A DNA stretch of 64,000 nt. It comes from Ramlibacter sp. WS9. Its GTDB lineage: Bacteria; Pseudomonadota; Gammaproteobacteria; Burkholderiales; Burkholderiaceae_C. Positions 17,697 through 25,278 of the stretch are shown piece by piece. Both the position numbers and the translations under genes were made by a program. The notes beneath the pieces are model-generated. The model was not told where the DNA came from and searched no databases. It saw nothing but the letters and a program-made list of their open reading frames with translations. How positions within the stretch are numbered: position 1 is the stretch's first letter; each line of letters opens with the position of its first letter. The DNA is taken from positions 434,001 through 498,000 of the forward strand of contig NZ_RKMB01000002.1 of the NCBI RefSeq assembly GCF_003797765.1. Direction: 5' to 3'.

Positions 17697-17711
17697 GGCC
17701 CGGTCCGGGCC
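17697..17711 (+). repeat. GC-rich hairpin downstream of the SemiSWEET gene
   Basis: GGCCCGG and CCGGGCC are perfect inverted arms around one T, about 70 bases after the SemiSWEET stop. A T-containing stretch follows but no clean T run, so it may be a weak terminator or part of the next promoter region. Confidence 0.3.
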
Positions 17712-17734
17712 TCTACGATTTCCTTTCGAAAAAT

Positions 17735-17748
17735 CGAACGGTCGTTCG
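17735..17748 (+). promoter_or_regulatory. palindromic operator candidate (TetR-like)
   Basis: CGAACG-GT-CGTTCG is a perfect 6-bp inverted repeat with a two-base centre, located 28 bases before the ATG of the GDSL lipoprotein gene. Palindromes of this form are often bound by TetR-family repressors. No TetR gene lies nearby, so any regulator would act from elsewhere. Confidence 0.4.
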
Positions 17749-17776
17749 CTTTCGTAAAAACCAAGGAGATTCGAAC

Positions 17777-18919
17777 ATGAGCTTGAGATTGAAACTGTCC
17801 GCGCTGGCGGCAGCCGTGGTGCTGGTGGCTTGCGGCGGCGGTGACGGCGGCATCGAAGTCAATTCCACCGTGAGCTTCGGCGACAGCCTGAGCGACGTGG
17901 GCACTTACAGGGTGGGCACCATCGCGGCCGTCGGCGGCGGCGAATTTACCGTGAACCCGGCAGCAACCTGGACCGAGACGGTGGCGGCCGCGGTGCATAC
18001 GCCCGCGCCTTGTGCCGCGCAGACCGGCCTGCTGACGAACATCCCCGGCCTCACCGGCGCGGCGGTCACGAACCACACGGCGTGCACCAACTACGCGCAA
18101 GGCAGTTCACGCGTCAGCGGCATCTACGGCCCGAACAGCGCCACGCTGCAGGCCGCGCCGTTCAACCAGGTCAACCTCGGCCTGATGGCCGTGCCGCTCA
18201 CGACGCAGATGAGCACGCACCTGAGCAAGGTCGGCGGCGCCTATTCCGGCAAAGAGCTGGTGACGGTGCTGGCCGGCGGCAATGATCTGTTCATGAACTT
18301 CGGCGGTATCGCTGCGGCGGGTGGCGGCGGCGCGGGGGCCGTGGGCGCCGCCATCGCGGCCGGCTGGAGCACCGATGTGCAGAACGCCGTGGCCGCGGGT
18401 GGCGCGGCCGCCACCAACGCCGCGGTGAATGCCGCCGCCGCCAGCATGGGCGCCGCCGGGGCGGAGCTGGCTGGCCTGGTCAAGGCGCAGGTCCTCGCCA
18501 AGGGCGCGCGCTACGTGGTGGTGGTCAACCTGCCGGACGTCGCGCAGACGCCGTTCGGCGCATCCCTTGACGCGCAGAGCCGCGGTTTGGTCAACACCCT
18601 GGTGACGACGTTCAATGGCCAGCTGCAGACCGGCCTCAATAGCAGCGGCGCGCTGTACATCGACGCTTACACCCAAGGGCGCGACCAGTACGCCAACCCC
18701 TCGAAGTACGGCATCACCAACAACACCACGCCAGCGTGCAGCACGACATCGCCGGCCAACCCGTTGCAAGGCTCTTCGATTGCCTGTACCGCCGCCAGCA
18801 CCATCGCCCCGGACACCGCCGGCTATGCGTTCGCGGACAGCGTGCACCCCACGCCGCTGGGCCACCAGCTACTGGCCAACTACGTCATCGCGCAGATGCG
18901 TGTCGTCGGCTGGCTCTGA
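17777..18919 (+). CDS. GDSL/SGNH-family esterase, probable lipoprotein
   Basis: A 380-residue exported hydrolase. The signal peptide ends in the lipobox LVAC (Cys19), so it is probably lipid-anchored. Block I is FGDSLSDVG, with nucleophile Ser37; block III is GGNDLFMNF, with the oxyanion Asn; block V is ADSVHPTPLGHQLL, with Asp and His. The triad is complete. It resembles autotransporter-type esterases and lipases without the beta-barrel. AAGGAG lies eight bases before the ATG. A palindromic operator candidate precedes it, and a strong bidirectional terminator separates it from a convergent paralogue that has lost these residues. Confidence 0.88.
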   Translation: MSLRLKLSALAAAVVLVACGGGDGGIEVNSTVSFGDSLSDVGTYRVGTIAAVGGGEFTVNPAATWTETVAAAVHTPAPCAAQTGLLTNIPGLTGAAVTNHTACTNYAQGSSRVSGIYGPNSATLQAAPFNQVNLGLMAVPLTTQMSTHLSKVGGAYSGKELVTVLAGGNDLFMNFGGIAAAGGGGAGAVGAAIAAGWSTDVQNAVAAGGAAATNAAVNAAAASMGAAGAELAGLVKAQVLAKGARYVVVVNLPDVAQTPFGASLDAQSRGLVNTLVTTFNGQLQTGLNSSGALYIDAYTQGRDQYANPSKYGITNNTTPACSTTSPANPLQGSSIACTAASTIAPDTAGYAFADSVHPTPLGHQLLANYVIAQMRVVGWL

Positions 18920-18941
18920 GCGCCGGGCAATTGCCCCCACG

Positions 18942-18967
18942 AAAAAGCGCCCCTCGGGGCGCTTTTT
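18942..18967. terminator. bidirectional intrinsic terminator
   Basis: AAAAAGCGCCCC (18942-18953) and GGGGCGCTTTTT (18956-18967) form a perfect stem flanked by an A run on one side and a T run on the other. It can therefore end transcription of both convergent GDSL-family genes. Confidence 0.93.
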
Positions 18968-18985
18968 TTATGGCCACGCTCTGGG

Positions 18986-19939
18986 TTACCAGCGCGCGCT
19001 GACCCGCTGGTAGGCATAGTCGCCGAACTTGATGTGGCCGGCCGTGGCGGGGTAGACCTTGTCGGCAAACAGGAAGGGGCCGTAGTTGACGTTGACGAGC
19101 GTGCTGGTCGTGCACAGCGAAGAGTTCACTTCGCCGGCGCCGATGCCGATGCCGGGCCCGGAGTCGATCGAGTTGCAGACCGGGTTGGTGGAATCGGTCA
19201 GGCTGTACGCCTCGGGCACCTGCGCCATCAGGTTGTAGAGCAGCGCGGCATCCACGTATAGCACGGTGTTGCCCAGGTCGACGATGGAGACCAGCAGTTC
19301 GGTGTTGAACTTGGTGGACAAGTCCGTCAGCCGCGCGTTCTGGCTGGTGGCCGTGGCCCAGGGCGACTTGCCCAGGTCGTATGTGCCCGTGACCATCACG
19401 TGGGTGGCGCCCGCCTGCACCAGCCTGCGCACCTGTGCGCCCAGGTCTCGCCCGGCCTGCTGCACATCGGCGACGGTCTGCGCCTCGGTTTGCGTGCCGG
19501 CATTGAGCTGCCCCACCTCGGCAATGATGTCCGAGATGCCGCCGCCCACCACCAGCAGGTCATTGCTGCCGACGCCGCCGCTGCCGAGGAAAGTGGTGAT
19601 CTGCTCGGCCACTGTGGGCGTGGCGTTGTTGCCCGCCGCATCGGGGTGCGTGTTGACGCGGGCGTTGCCCGTGGCGTAGGAAGTTCCGCCGGCAGCGGCG
19701 GTGGTCAATGTGATGCCGTAGCCCGCCGCCATCTCCTCGGTCCAGACGTTGATGCCGACGGCGTTGACGGTGTACTTCTTGCCGCCGACCTGGCCCAGGT
19801 CGCTGAAACCGTCGCCGAAGACCACGATGCGCGAAGGCTTGAGTTGGGACTCGATCTGCCCGCCGCCGCAGGCAGCGATCAGCACGGCAGAAGCGGACGC
19901 CAGCGCCAGCAGGGCGCGGCGCTTCCAGAAACGTAACAT
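18986..19939 (-). CDS. catalytically dead GDSL/SGNH-like lipoprotein
   Basis: A 317-residue relative of the convergent esterase with the same overall plan: lipobox IAAC (Cys24), block I at about 41-48, a central GGG-type block III and a C-terminal block V. Block I reads FGDGFSD, so the nucleophile Ser is Gly44. The block III GGND is GGGISDI, losing the oxyanion Asn. Block V reads ADKVYPATAGH, so the catalytic His is Tyr. It is therefore unlikely to be an esterase and may bind a ligand or partner. The ATG at 19939 was chosen because GGAG lies six bases upstream. Confidence 0.82.
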   Translation of the reverse strand: MLRFWKRRALLALASASAVLIAACGGGQIESQLKPSRIVVFGDGFSDLGQVGGKKYTVNAVGINVWTEEMAAGYGITLTTAAAGGTSYATGNARVNTHPDAAGNNATPTVAEQITTFLGSGGVGSNDLLVVGGGISDIIAEVGQLNAGTQTEAQTVADVQQAGRDLGAQVRRLVQAGATHVMVTGTYDLGKSPWATATSQNARLTDLSTKFNTELLVSIVDLGNTVLYVDAALLYNLMAQVPEAYSLTDSTNPVCNSIDSGPGIGIGAGEVNSSLCTTSTLVNVNYGPFLFADKVYPATAGHIKFGDYAYQRVSARW

Positions 19940-19987
19940 GCAATTCTCCAATAAGGACTTGGGGCTAGTTTACCCAGGCCCGCCCGG

Positions 19988-20983
19988 TCAGCCGGCGGCG
20001 GCCCTTTGGAGGCGGTCGCGCACGCCTTCCCACTCCGGCTCGTCGGGCGGCGTCTCGACCCAGATCAGGCCGACCCCCTGCGCGTCGAACTCACGCAGCA
20101 CCGCGAACAACTGGCGCGCGGTTTCCTGGGCATCGTCGGGCATGCGCCGGCGCAGCACCTTGTCGGAGCGCGTGCGCAGGATGGCGCGCGAATAGGTTGC
20201 GATTTGCTTCGCGTCCGGCCCCAGCACGTCCAGCGCGGTCTGCAGCGACTTGGCATCCATCAGCCGGACGCGAGCGTTCGGCGCGTAGTGCGATTCCAGC
20301 GTGCCGGAGGCGCGGGGTGCCTGGCCGTCCATGTCGTCGGGCGAACGCAGCGCCTCACCGCAAGCCGCCTCGACCTGCTCGCGCGTCAGCACGCCGGGCC
20401 GAAGCAGCACCGGCACGCCGCGGGTGCAGTCCACGATGGTCGATTCGATGCCGACGCGGCACGGGCCGCCGTCCAGCACCAGCAACTCTTCGCCGAACTC
20501 GGCGGCGACGTGGCCGGCCGTGGTCGGGCTCACCCGGCCGAACTTGTTGGCGCTGGGCGCGGCCAGGCCTGCCACCGGTGGCGTGGCCTGTGCGCACGCG
20601 AGCAGCAGCGCATGCGCGACCGGATGGGCCGGGCAACGCAGGCCGATGGAAGCCTGCCCGCCGGCAGCGGCAGCCGCGATGCCGTCGCGGCGATGCAGGA
20701 TCAGCGTCAGCGGGCCGGGCCAGAACGCCTCTACCAGCTTGTGCGCGAAGGCAGGTACTTCCGACGCGAACGCCGCGACGCCCGAGGCGTCGGCCACGTG
20801 CACGATGAGCGGGTGGTCGCTGGGCCGGCCTTTCGCGGCAAAGATCTTCGCGACCGCGCCGTCACTGCCGGCGTCAGCGCCCAAGCCATAGACCGTTTCT
20901 GTGGGAAACGCGACCACTTCGCCGCCCGCGAGCAAACGGGCGGCCTGCTCGATGGCCGCGGTGGAAGCGCCGTCTTCGATCAT
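19988..20983 (-). CDS. tsaC: L-threonylcarbamoyladenylate synthase (Sua5/TsaC type)
   Basis: A 331-residue enzyme that makes threonylcarbamoyl-AMP from Thr, bicarbonate and ATP for the t6A tRNA modification. The YrdC domain (about residues 10-200) has the signature VVAFPTETVYGLGADA and KIFAAKGRPSDHPLIVHV; SANKFGRVSPTTAGHVAAEF follows. The extra C-terminal domain (about 230-331) marks the longer Sua5 form. It is the third gene of a purE-purK-tsaC operon, ten bases after purK. Confidence 0.93.
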   Translation of the reverse strand: MIEDGASTAAIEQAARLLAGGEVVAFPTETVYGLGADAGSDGAVAKIFAAKGRPSDHPLIVHVADASGVAAFASEVPAFAHKLVEAFWPGPLTLILHRRDGIAAAAAGGQASIGLRCPAHPVAHALLLACAQATPPVAGLAAPSANKFGRVSPTTAGHVAAEFGEELLVLDGGPCRVGIESTIVDCTRGVPVLLRPGVLTREQVEAACGEALRSPDDMDGQAPRASGTLESHYAPNARVRLMDAKSLQTALDVLGPDAKQIATYSRAILRTRSDKVLRRRMPDDAQETARQLFAVLREFDAQGVGLIWVETPPDEPEWEGVRDRLQRAAAG

Positions 20984-20993
20984 GAAAGCCCGT

Positions 20994-22163
20994 TCAGAAC
21001 GCCTCGATCCCGAGCAGCGCCGCCGCTTGCAGCGCCGTGGCGCGCGCCGCCGCGGCGGTCGGGCCCGTGATGTTCAGGTGGCCCATCTTGCGGCCCTTGC
21101 GCGCGCCCTGCTTGCCATACAAATGCAAGTGCGTGCCGGGCAGCGCGAGCACCTCGTCCCAGGGCGGTGTTTGCTCGTCGTTGCCATGCGTGAACCACAG
21201 GTCCCCCAGCAGGTTGAGCATGACAGCCGGGCTGTGCTGGCGCGGCTGGGTCAGCGGCAGGCCCGCCAGCGCGCGGACTTGCAAGTCGAACTGCGACACG
21301 TCGCACGCGTCCATGCTGTAGTGCCCACTGTTGTGCGGCCGGGGCGCCATTTCGTTGACCACCAGCGAGCCGTCGGCCAGCACGAAGAATTCCACGCAGA
21401 GCACGCCGACGTACTGCAGGCCCTCGGCAATCGCCCGGGCCGACGCCACGGCCTCGGCGGCGCGGGCCGGCGGCAGGTTCCCCTCGTGCACCTCGGTGAC
21501 CGCGAGAATTCCCCCTCGATGCAGGTTGAGCTGCGGCGGCAGGTTGACCACTTGGCCATCGCGTCCGCGCGCGACGATCACGGAGCACTCGGCCGCCAGC
21601 GGCAGCAATTTCTCCAGCACGCAGGCGACGTGCTTGAGTTCGTCCCAAGCCGCGGTCAATTCCTCGCGGGTCTTGACGCGCAACTGGCCCTTGCCGTCGT
21701 AGCCCAGGCGTGAAGTCTTCAGCACGCCCGGCAGCAGGTCGTCCGTGACGGCCGCAAGCTGCTCGCGCGTTTCGATCAGTGCGTGCGGTGCACAGGGAAC
21801 GCCGCACCGGGTGAAGTGCGCCTTCTCCCGGGCACGGTCCTGCGCGATCGCCACGGCGTCCGCGCCGGGCGCGACCGGCCGCTGCGCCGCCAGCGTCTCC
21901 AGCGCGCGGGCCGGCACGTTCTCGAATTCGGTCGTGATGGCGGCGCACAGCTGGGCCAGCCGGCCGAGCCCGTCGCTGTCGAGGTAGTCGGTATGGATAT
22001 GGTGATGGCTCACCAGCCCGGCCGGGCTGTCGGCGTCCGGGTCCAGCACCGCCGTGAAATAGCCCATGCGCTGGGCGGCGTGCGCGAACATGCGGCCCAG
22101 CTGGCCGCCACCCATCACGCCCAGCGTGGCACCCGGCAGGATGACCGCTTTCTCATTCTTCAT
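20994..22163 (-). CDS. purK: N5-carboxyaminoimidazole ribonucleotide synthase PurK
   Basis: A 389-residue ATP-grasp enzyme that carboxylates AIR to N5-CAIR in de novo purine synthesis. The N-terminal Rossmann motif is [18 protein letters not shown]. The ATP-grasp core contains [13 protein letters not shown] and [12 protein letters not shown], and the catalytic end includes [14 protein letters not shown]. It overlaps purE by four bases (ATGA) and precedes tsaC by ten. Length is normal. Confidence 0.96.
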   Translation of the reverse strand: MKNEKAVILPGATLGVMGGGQLGRMFAHAAQRMGYFTAVLDPDADSPAGLVSHHHIHTDYLDSDGLGRLAQLCAAITTEFENVPARALETLAAQRPVAPGADAVAIAQDRAREKAHFTRCGVPCAPHALIETREQLAAVTDDLLPGVLKTSRLGYDGKGQLRVKTREELTAAWDELKHVACVLEKLLPLAAECSVIVARGRDGQVVNLPPQLNLHRGGILAVTEVHEGNLPPARAAEAVASARAIAEGLQYVGVLCVEFFVLADGSLVVNEMAPRPHNSGHYSMDACDVSQFDLQVRALAGLPLTQPRQHSPAVMLNLLGDLWFTHGNDEQTPPWDEVLALPGTHLHLYGKQGARKGRKMGHLNITGPTAAAARATALQAAALLGIEAF

Positions 22164-22654
22164 GGCGCTGGCGGCAAAGTCATGGCGCGCGCCGCTTCTG
22201 TTTGCTTGCCACGGAATGCATCCAGCCGGGCGCGCAGCGCGGGGTCCTCGTTGGCCAGCATGGCGACCGCGAACAGCGCGGCGTTGGCGGCGCCGGCTTG
22301 GCCGATGGCAAAAGTGGCGACCGGAATGCCCTTGGGCATTTGGACAATGCTGTGCAGCGAATCGACCCCTTGCAGGTGCTTGCTCGCCACCGGCACGCCG
22401 AGCACGGGCACGGGCGTCTTGGCCGCCAGCATGCCCGGCAGATGGGCCGCGCCCCCGGCGCCGGCGATGATGGCCTTCAGGCCGCGCGCGGCCGCGCTTT
22501 CGGCGTAGGCGAACATGTCGTCGGGCATCCGGTGGGCCGAGACGACCCTCGCCTCATGGGCGATGCCGAATTCCTGGAGAATCGCCACTGCGTGCTGCAT
22601 GGTTTCCCAGTCGCTGCTGGACCCCATCACCACGCCAATCTGTATAGCGCTCAA
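22160..22654 (-). CDS. purE: N5-carboxyaminoimidazole ribonucleotide mutase PurE
   Basis: A 164-residue class I PurE that converts N5-CAIR to CAIR. Substrate-binding motifs are [13 protein letters not shown] and [10 protein letters not shown], followed by [14 protein letters not shown]. The start is a TTG at 22654, which gives the normal N-terminus; GGAGG lies four bases upstream, near the end of repeat copy C. The first in-frame ATG would remove the beginning of the nucleotide-binding fold. It is the first gene of the purE-purK-tsaC operon. Confidence 0.95.
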   Translation of the reverse strand: MSAIQIGVVMGSSSDWETMQHAVAILQEFGIAHEARVVSAHRMPDDMFAYAESAAARGLKAIIAGAGGAAHLPGMLAAKTPVPVLGVPVASKHLQGVDSLHSIVQMPKGIPVATFAIGQAGAANAALFAVAMLANEDPALRARLDAFRGKQTEAARAMTLPPAP

Positions 22655-22667
22655 TGGGCCTCCGGCA

Positions 22668-22726
22668 GAGCCGCCTCGACGGAGGAGTGCCCCGTCTGGG
22701 GGCAGCGAACAAAGTGAGCGTGGGGG
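22668..22726 (+). repeat. intergenic GC-rich repeat, copy C
   Basis: Same orientation as copy B: GAGCCGCCTCG, a GCCCCGTCTGGGGGC hairpin, GGCAGCGAAC, and GAGCGTGGGGG. It lies between the divergent genes purE and cnoX, so here it sits in a promoter/leader region rather than at gene ends. Confidence 0.75.
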
Positions 22727-22781
22727 TTCATAGAATCCTCTAAAGGTTGAATTTTAAGGTTTCACACAGAACTGGCTCCCC

Positions 22782-23681
22782 ATGATCGACGTCACCCTTG
22801 AAAACTTCGAAACCGAGGTCATCGCAGCCTCGATGACCCTGCCCGTGCTGGTGGACTTCTGGGCCCCCTGGTGCGGCCCTTGCAAGGTGATCGGCCCGCT
22901 ACTCGAAAAACTCGAAGCCGAGTACGCCGGCCGCTTCAAGCTGGTCAAGATCGACTCCGACCAGGAGCAGCAGCTCGCGGGCGCGTTCGGCATCCGCAGC
23001 ATTCCCACCTGCATCCTGCTGATGAACGGCCAGCCCGTGGACGGCTTCATGGGCGCGCTGCCGGAAGGCAAGATCAAGGAGTTCCTCGACAAGCACGTGC
23101 CCGCGGCCGGTCCGGAAGAGGAAGAAGAAGAGATCGAGGAACCGGCACAGGACATGTCGCCGGACGCCCAGCTGGAACGGCTGCAGCACGACGTTGCGAC
23201 CGACCCAGCCGACGACGAGGCGCGCTTCGGTTACGTCAAGGCGCTGCTGCTGGCCGGCCGCGTCGACGACGCCAAGGTGGCCTTCGCGCCCGTGATTGCC
23301 AAGACCGCGCTGGTGCGGCGTTTCGATTCGCTGCAAAGGCTGATGGACGCGCTGGATTTCGCGCATGGCGCGGGCGATGCGGCCAAGGCGCAAGCCGATG
23401 CCGATGCGCGCATCGCCGCCAACAAACGCGACTTCGACGCGCGCTTCGCGAAGGCGCGGCTGTTGATGGCAAGCCAGCGCTGGACCGACGCGATGGACGA
23501 GCTGCTGGAAATCCTGATGCGCGACAAGGCCTGGAACGACGACCTCGCGCGCAAGACCTACATCGCGATCCTGGACGTGATCGAGCCGCCGAAGCAGAAG
23601 GTGGCGGATGGGCAGATTCCGCCCGACGACCCGACGGTGGCGACTTATCGCCGCCGGCTGTCGAGCGTCGTCCTGAGCTGA
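22782..23681 (+). CDS. cnoX: thioredoxin-TPR co-chaperone CnoX (YbbN)
   Basis: A 299-residue cytoplasmic protein. The thioredoxin domain occupies residues 1-108 and carries WCGPC with both cysteines (Cys31, Cys34). After an acidic linker (about 113-125) come TPR-like helices (about 130-297). CnoX proteins protect unfolded substrates from oxidative aggregation and pass them to DnaK or GroEL. E. coli CnoX lacks the first Cys, whereas this one keeps both, so it should be redox-active. It is divergent from purE across repeat copy C. Confidence 0.92.
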   Translation: MIDVTLENFETEVIAASMTLPVLVDFWAPWCGPCKVIGPLLEKLEAEYAGRFKLVKIDSDQEQQLAGAFGIRSIPTCILLMNGQPVDGFMGALPEGKIKEFLDKHVPAAGPEEEEEEIEEPAQDMSPDAQLERLQHDVATDPADDEARFGYVKALLLAGRVDDAKVAFAPVIAKTALVRRFDSLQRLMDALDFAHGAGDAAKAQADADARIAANKRDFDARFAKARLLMASQRWTDAMDELLEILMRDKAWNDDLARKTYIAILDVIEPPKQKVADGQIPPDDPTVATYRRRLSSVVLS

Positions 23682-23714
23682 CCCTCCATCGCTGCGAAGC
23701 GGCAAGGCCGAGCC

Positions 23715-23734
23715 ATCCCCGCGCGGGCGGGGAT
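23715..23734. repeat. REP-like palindrome
   Basis: ATCCCCGC and GCGGGGAT are perfect 8-bp arms around GCGG, followed by CCAGTT. Elements of this form are scattered between genes in many beta-proteobacteria. It lies between the convergent genes cnoX and the small periplasmic protein and may act as a terminator. Confidence 0.6.
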
Positions 23735-23738
23735 CCAG

Positions 23739-24188
23739 TTACCTCGTCAACATCACCACCCGCTCCGCCGGCACGGCGAGCTTGAGCTCGACGAGTTCGC
23801 CGCCGGTGCGCAGCTTCGGGAAACTCACCGCCTCCACGGCCAGCAGGCCGGGGCCCGCGCTGGCGGCGGGCACGGGCGCCTTGGGCTGCACCGGCAGATC
23901 GTCGGCGCGGGTCAGTTCGCGGCTGCCGTCGCAGCGCGAAAGCAGCGCGGGTTGCGTCAGCCGCACTTGCTTGATGCCGGCCAGCTGCTGCTTGTCGGCC
24001 CCGCTGACGGCCTTGCCGTCCTGCGCCAGCAGTTCGATGCCGGGCAGCTTGGGCGCCCAGCGCTGTTCCAGGGTGAGCCGTCCGGCCAGGATGCAATTGC
24101 CTTCCGACACCTGGGCCGATGAAGGCAGGGCCATGGCAACGGCAGTGAGTGCGAGGCTGCAGGCGAATGCGGTGCGCAGGGTCTTCAT
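23739..24188 (-). CDS. hypothetical periplasmic protein
   Basis: A 149-residue protein with a clear signal peptide (cleavage likely after SSAQ, near residue 25). The mature part begins VSEGNCILAGRLTLEQRWAP and includes two cysteines (in GNCIL and LSRCDG) that could form a disulfide, and a short Pro/Ala linker around residue 107. I recognise no domain. GGAGA lies eight bases before the ATG at 24188. It lies between purC and the convergent cnoX, with about 107 bases to the purC stop. Confidence 0.7.
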   Translation of the reverse strand: MKTLRTAFACSLALTAVAMALPSSAQVSEGNCILAGRLTLEQRWAPKLPGIELLAQDGKAVSGADKQQLAGIKQVRLTQPALLSRCDGSRELTRADDLPVQPKAPVPAASAGPGLLAVEAVSFPKLRTGGELVELKLAVPAERVVMLTR

Positions 24189-24295
24189 GCGGGTCTCCAA
24201 CGAAGTGAGCGCCCAGCATAGCGACGCGGGGCATTGCAGAGCAGCGCCCGAAGGAGAAATCCGAAACGATCTGTTCGACCGATGAGCTGCGCCGC

Positions 24296-25204
24296 TCAGG
24301 CCGTGAGGCGCTGGAGTGCTTCGCGATACTTTTGCGCCGTCTTGTCGATGACGTCTTGGGGCAGCCGCGGCGCGGGCGGCGTCTTGTCCCAGGGTTTGTC
24401 GTTGATGCGCACTTGCTCCAGCCAATCGCGCACGAACTGCTTGTCGTAGCTGGGCGGGTTCTTGCCCGCCTGGAACGCCGCTTCGTAGCCTTCCACGGGC
24501 CAGTAGCGCGACGAATCCGGCGTGAGCACTTCGTCCATCAGTACCAACGTGCCCGCGTCGTCGAGGCCGAACTCGAACTTGGTGTCCGCGATGATCATTC
24601 CCTTGGTGAGGGCGATGGCCGCCGCCTCCTGGTAGATCGCAATACTGATGTCGCGAATCTTCGCGGCCAGCTCGGGGCCGGTGATCTTGACCATCTGTTC
24701 GAAGCTGATGTTCTCGTCGTGATGGCCGGCCTCGGCTTTGGCCGCCGGGGTGAAGATGGGTTGCGGCAGCTTGCTCGCGTTCTTCAAACCCGCCGGCAGC
24801 GGCACGCCGCACACCGATTGCGACACCTGGTATTCCTGCCAGCCGCTGCCGGCGAGGTAGCCGCGCACCACGGCCTCCACGGGGATGGGCTTCAAGCGCT
24901 TGACCAGCATCGAGCGGCCCGTGACCTGCGGCACTTCGGCCGGCGTCACAACGCTTTCGGGCGCAGCACCGGTGAGGTGATTGGGGCACAGGTGGCCCAG
25001 CTTGCCGAACCAGAACAGCGCCATTTGCGTGAGCAGTTCGCCCTTGCCCGGGATCGGCTCGCCCATGATCACGTCGAAGGCCGACAGGCGGTCGCTGGCG
25101 ACCATCAGGATGCGGTCGGTGCCGACGGCGTAGTTGTCGCGCACCTTGCCACGGGCGAGCAGCGGCAGCGAGGCGAGGGCGGAGGTGTGCAGGGCGGCGG
25201 TCAT
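24296..25204 (-). CDS. purC: SAICAR synthase PurC
   Basis: A 302-residue phosphoribosylaminoimidazole-succinocarboxamide synthase, the longer form of the family. It opens with [13 protein letters not shown], the ATP-binding start, and carries [11 protein letters not shown], with the ATP-grasp-like acidic residues in [12 protein letters not shown] and [14 protein letters not shown]. It joins CAIR and Asp in purine synthesis. Its upstream neighbour is the end of the mod gene, only 74 bases away, so its promoter must lie in that gap or it is read from the restriction operon. Confidence 0.96.
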   Translation of the reverse strand: MTAALHTSALASLPLLARGKVRDNYAVGTDRILMVASDRLSAFDVIMGEPIPGKGELLTQMALFWFGKLGHLCPNHLTGAAPESVVTPAEVPQVTGRSMLVKRLKPIPVEAVVRGYLAGSGWQEYQVSQSVCGVPLPAGLKNASKLPQPIFTPAAKAEAGHHDENISFEQMVKITGPELAAKIRDISIAIYQEAAAIALTKGMIIADTKFEFGLDDAGTLVLMDEVLTPDSSRYWPVEGYEAAFQAGKNPPSYDKQFVRDWLEQVRINDKPWDKTPPAPRLPQDVIDKTAQKYREALQRLTA

Positions 25205-25278
25205 AGGGCGGAACGAATGTGAAGGGGGAACTGACGCGATTTTCGCTCAACGCAGCTTTGCGCTCGGCTGCGTCGACG

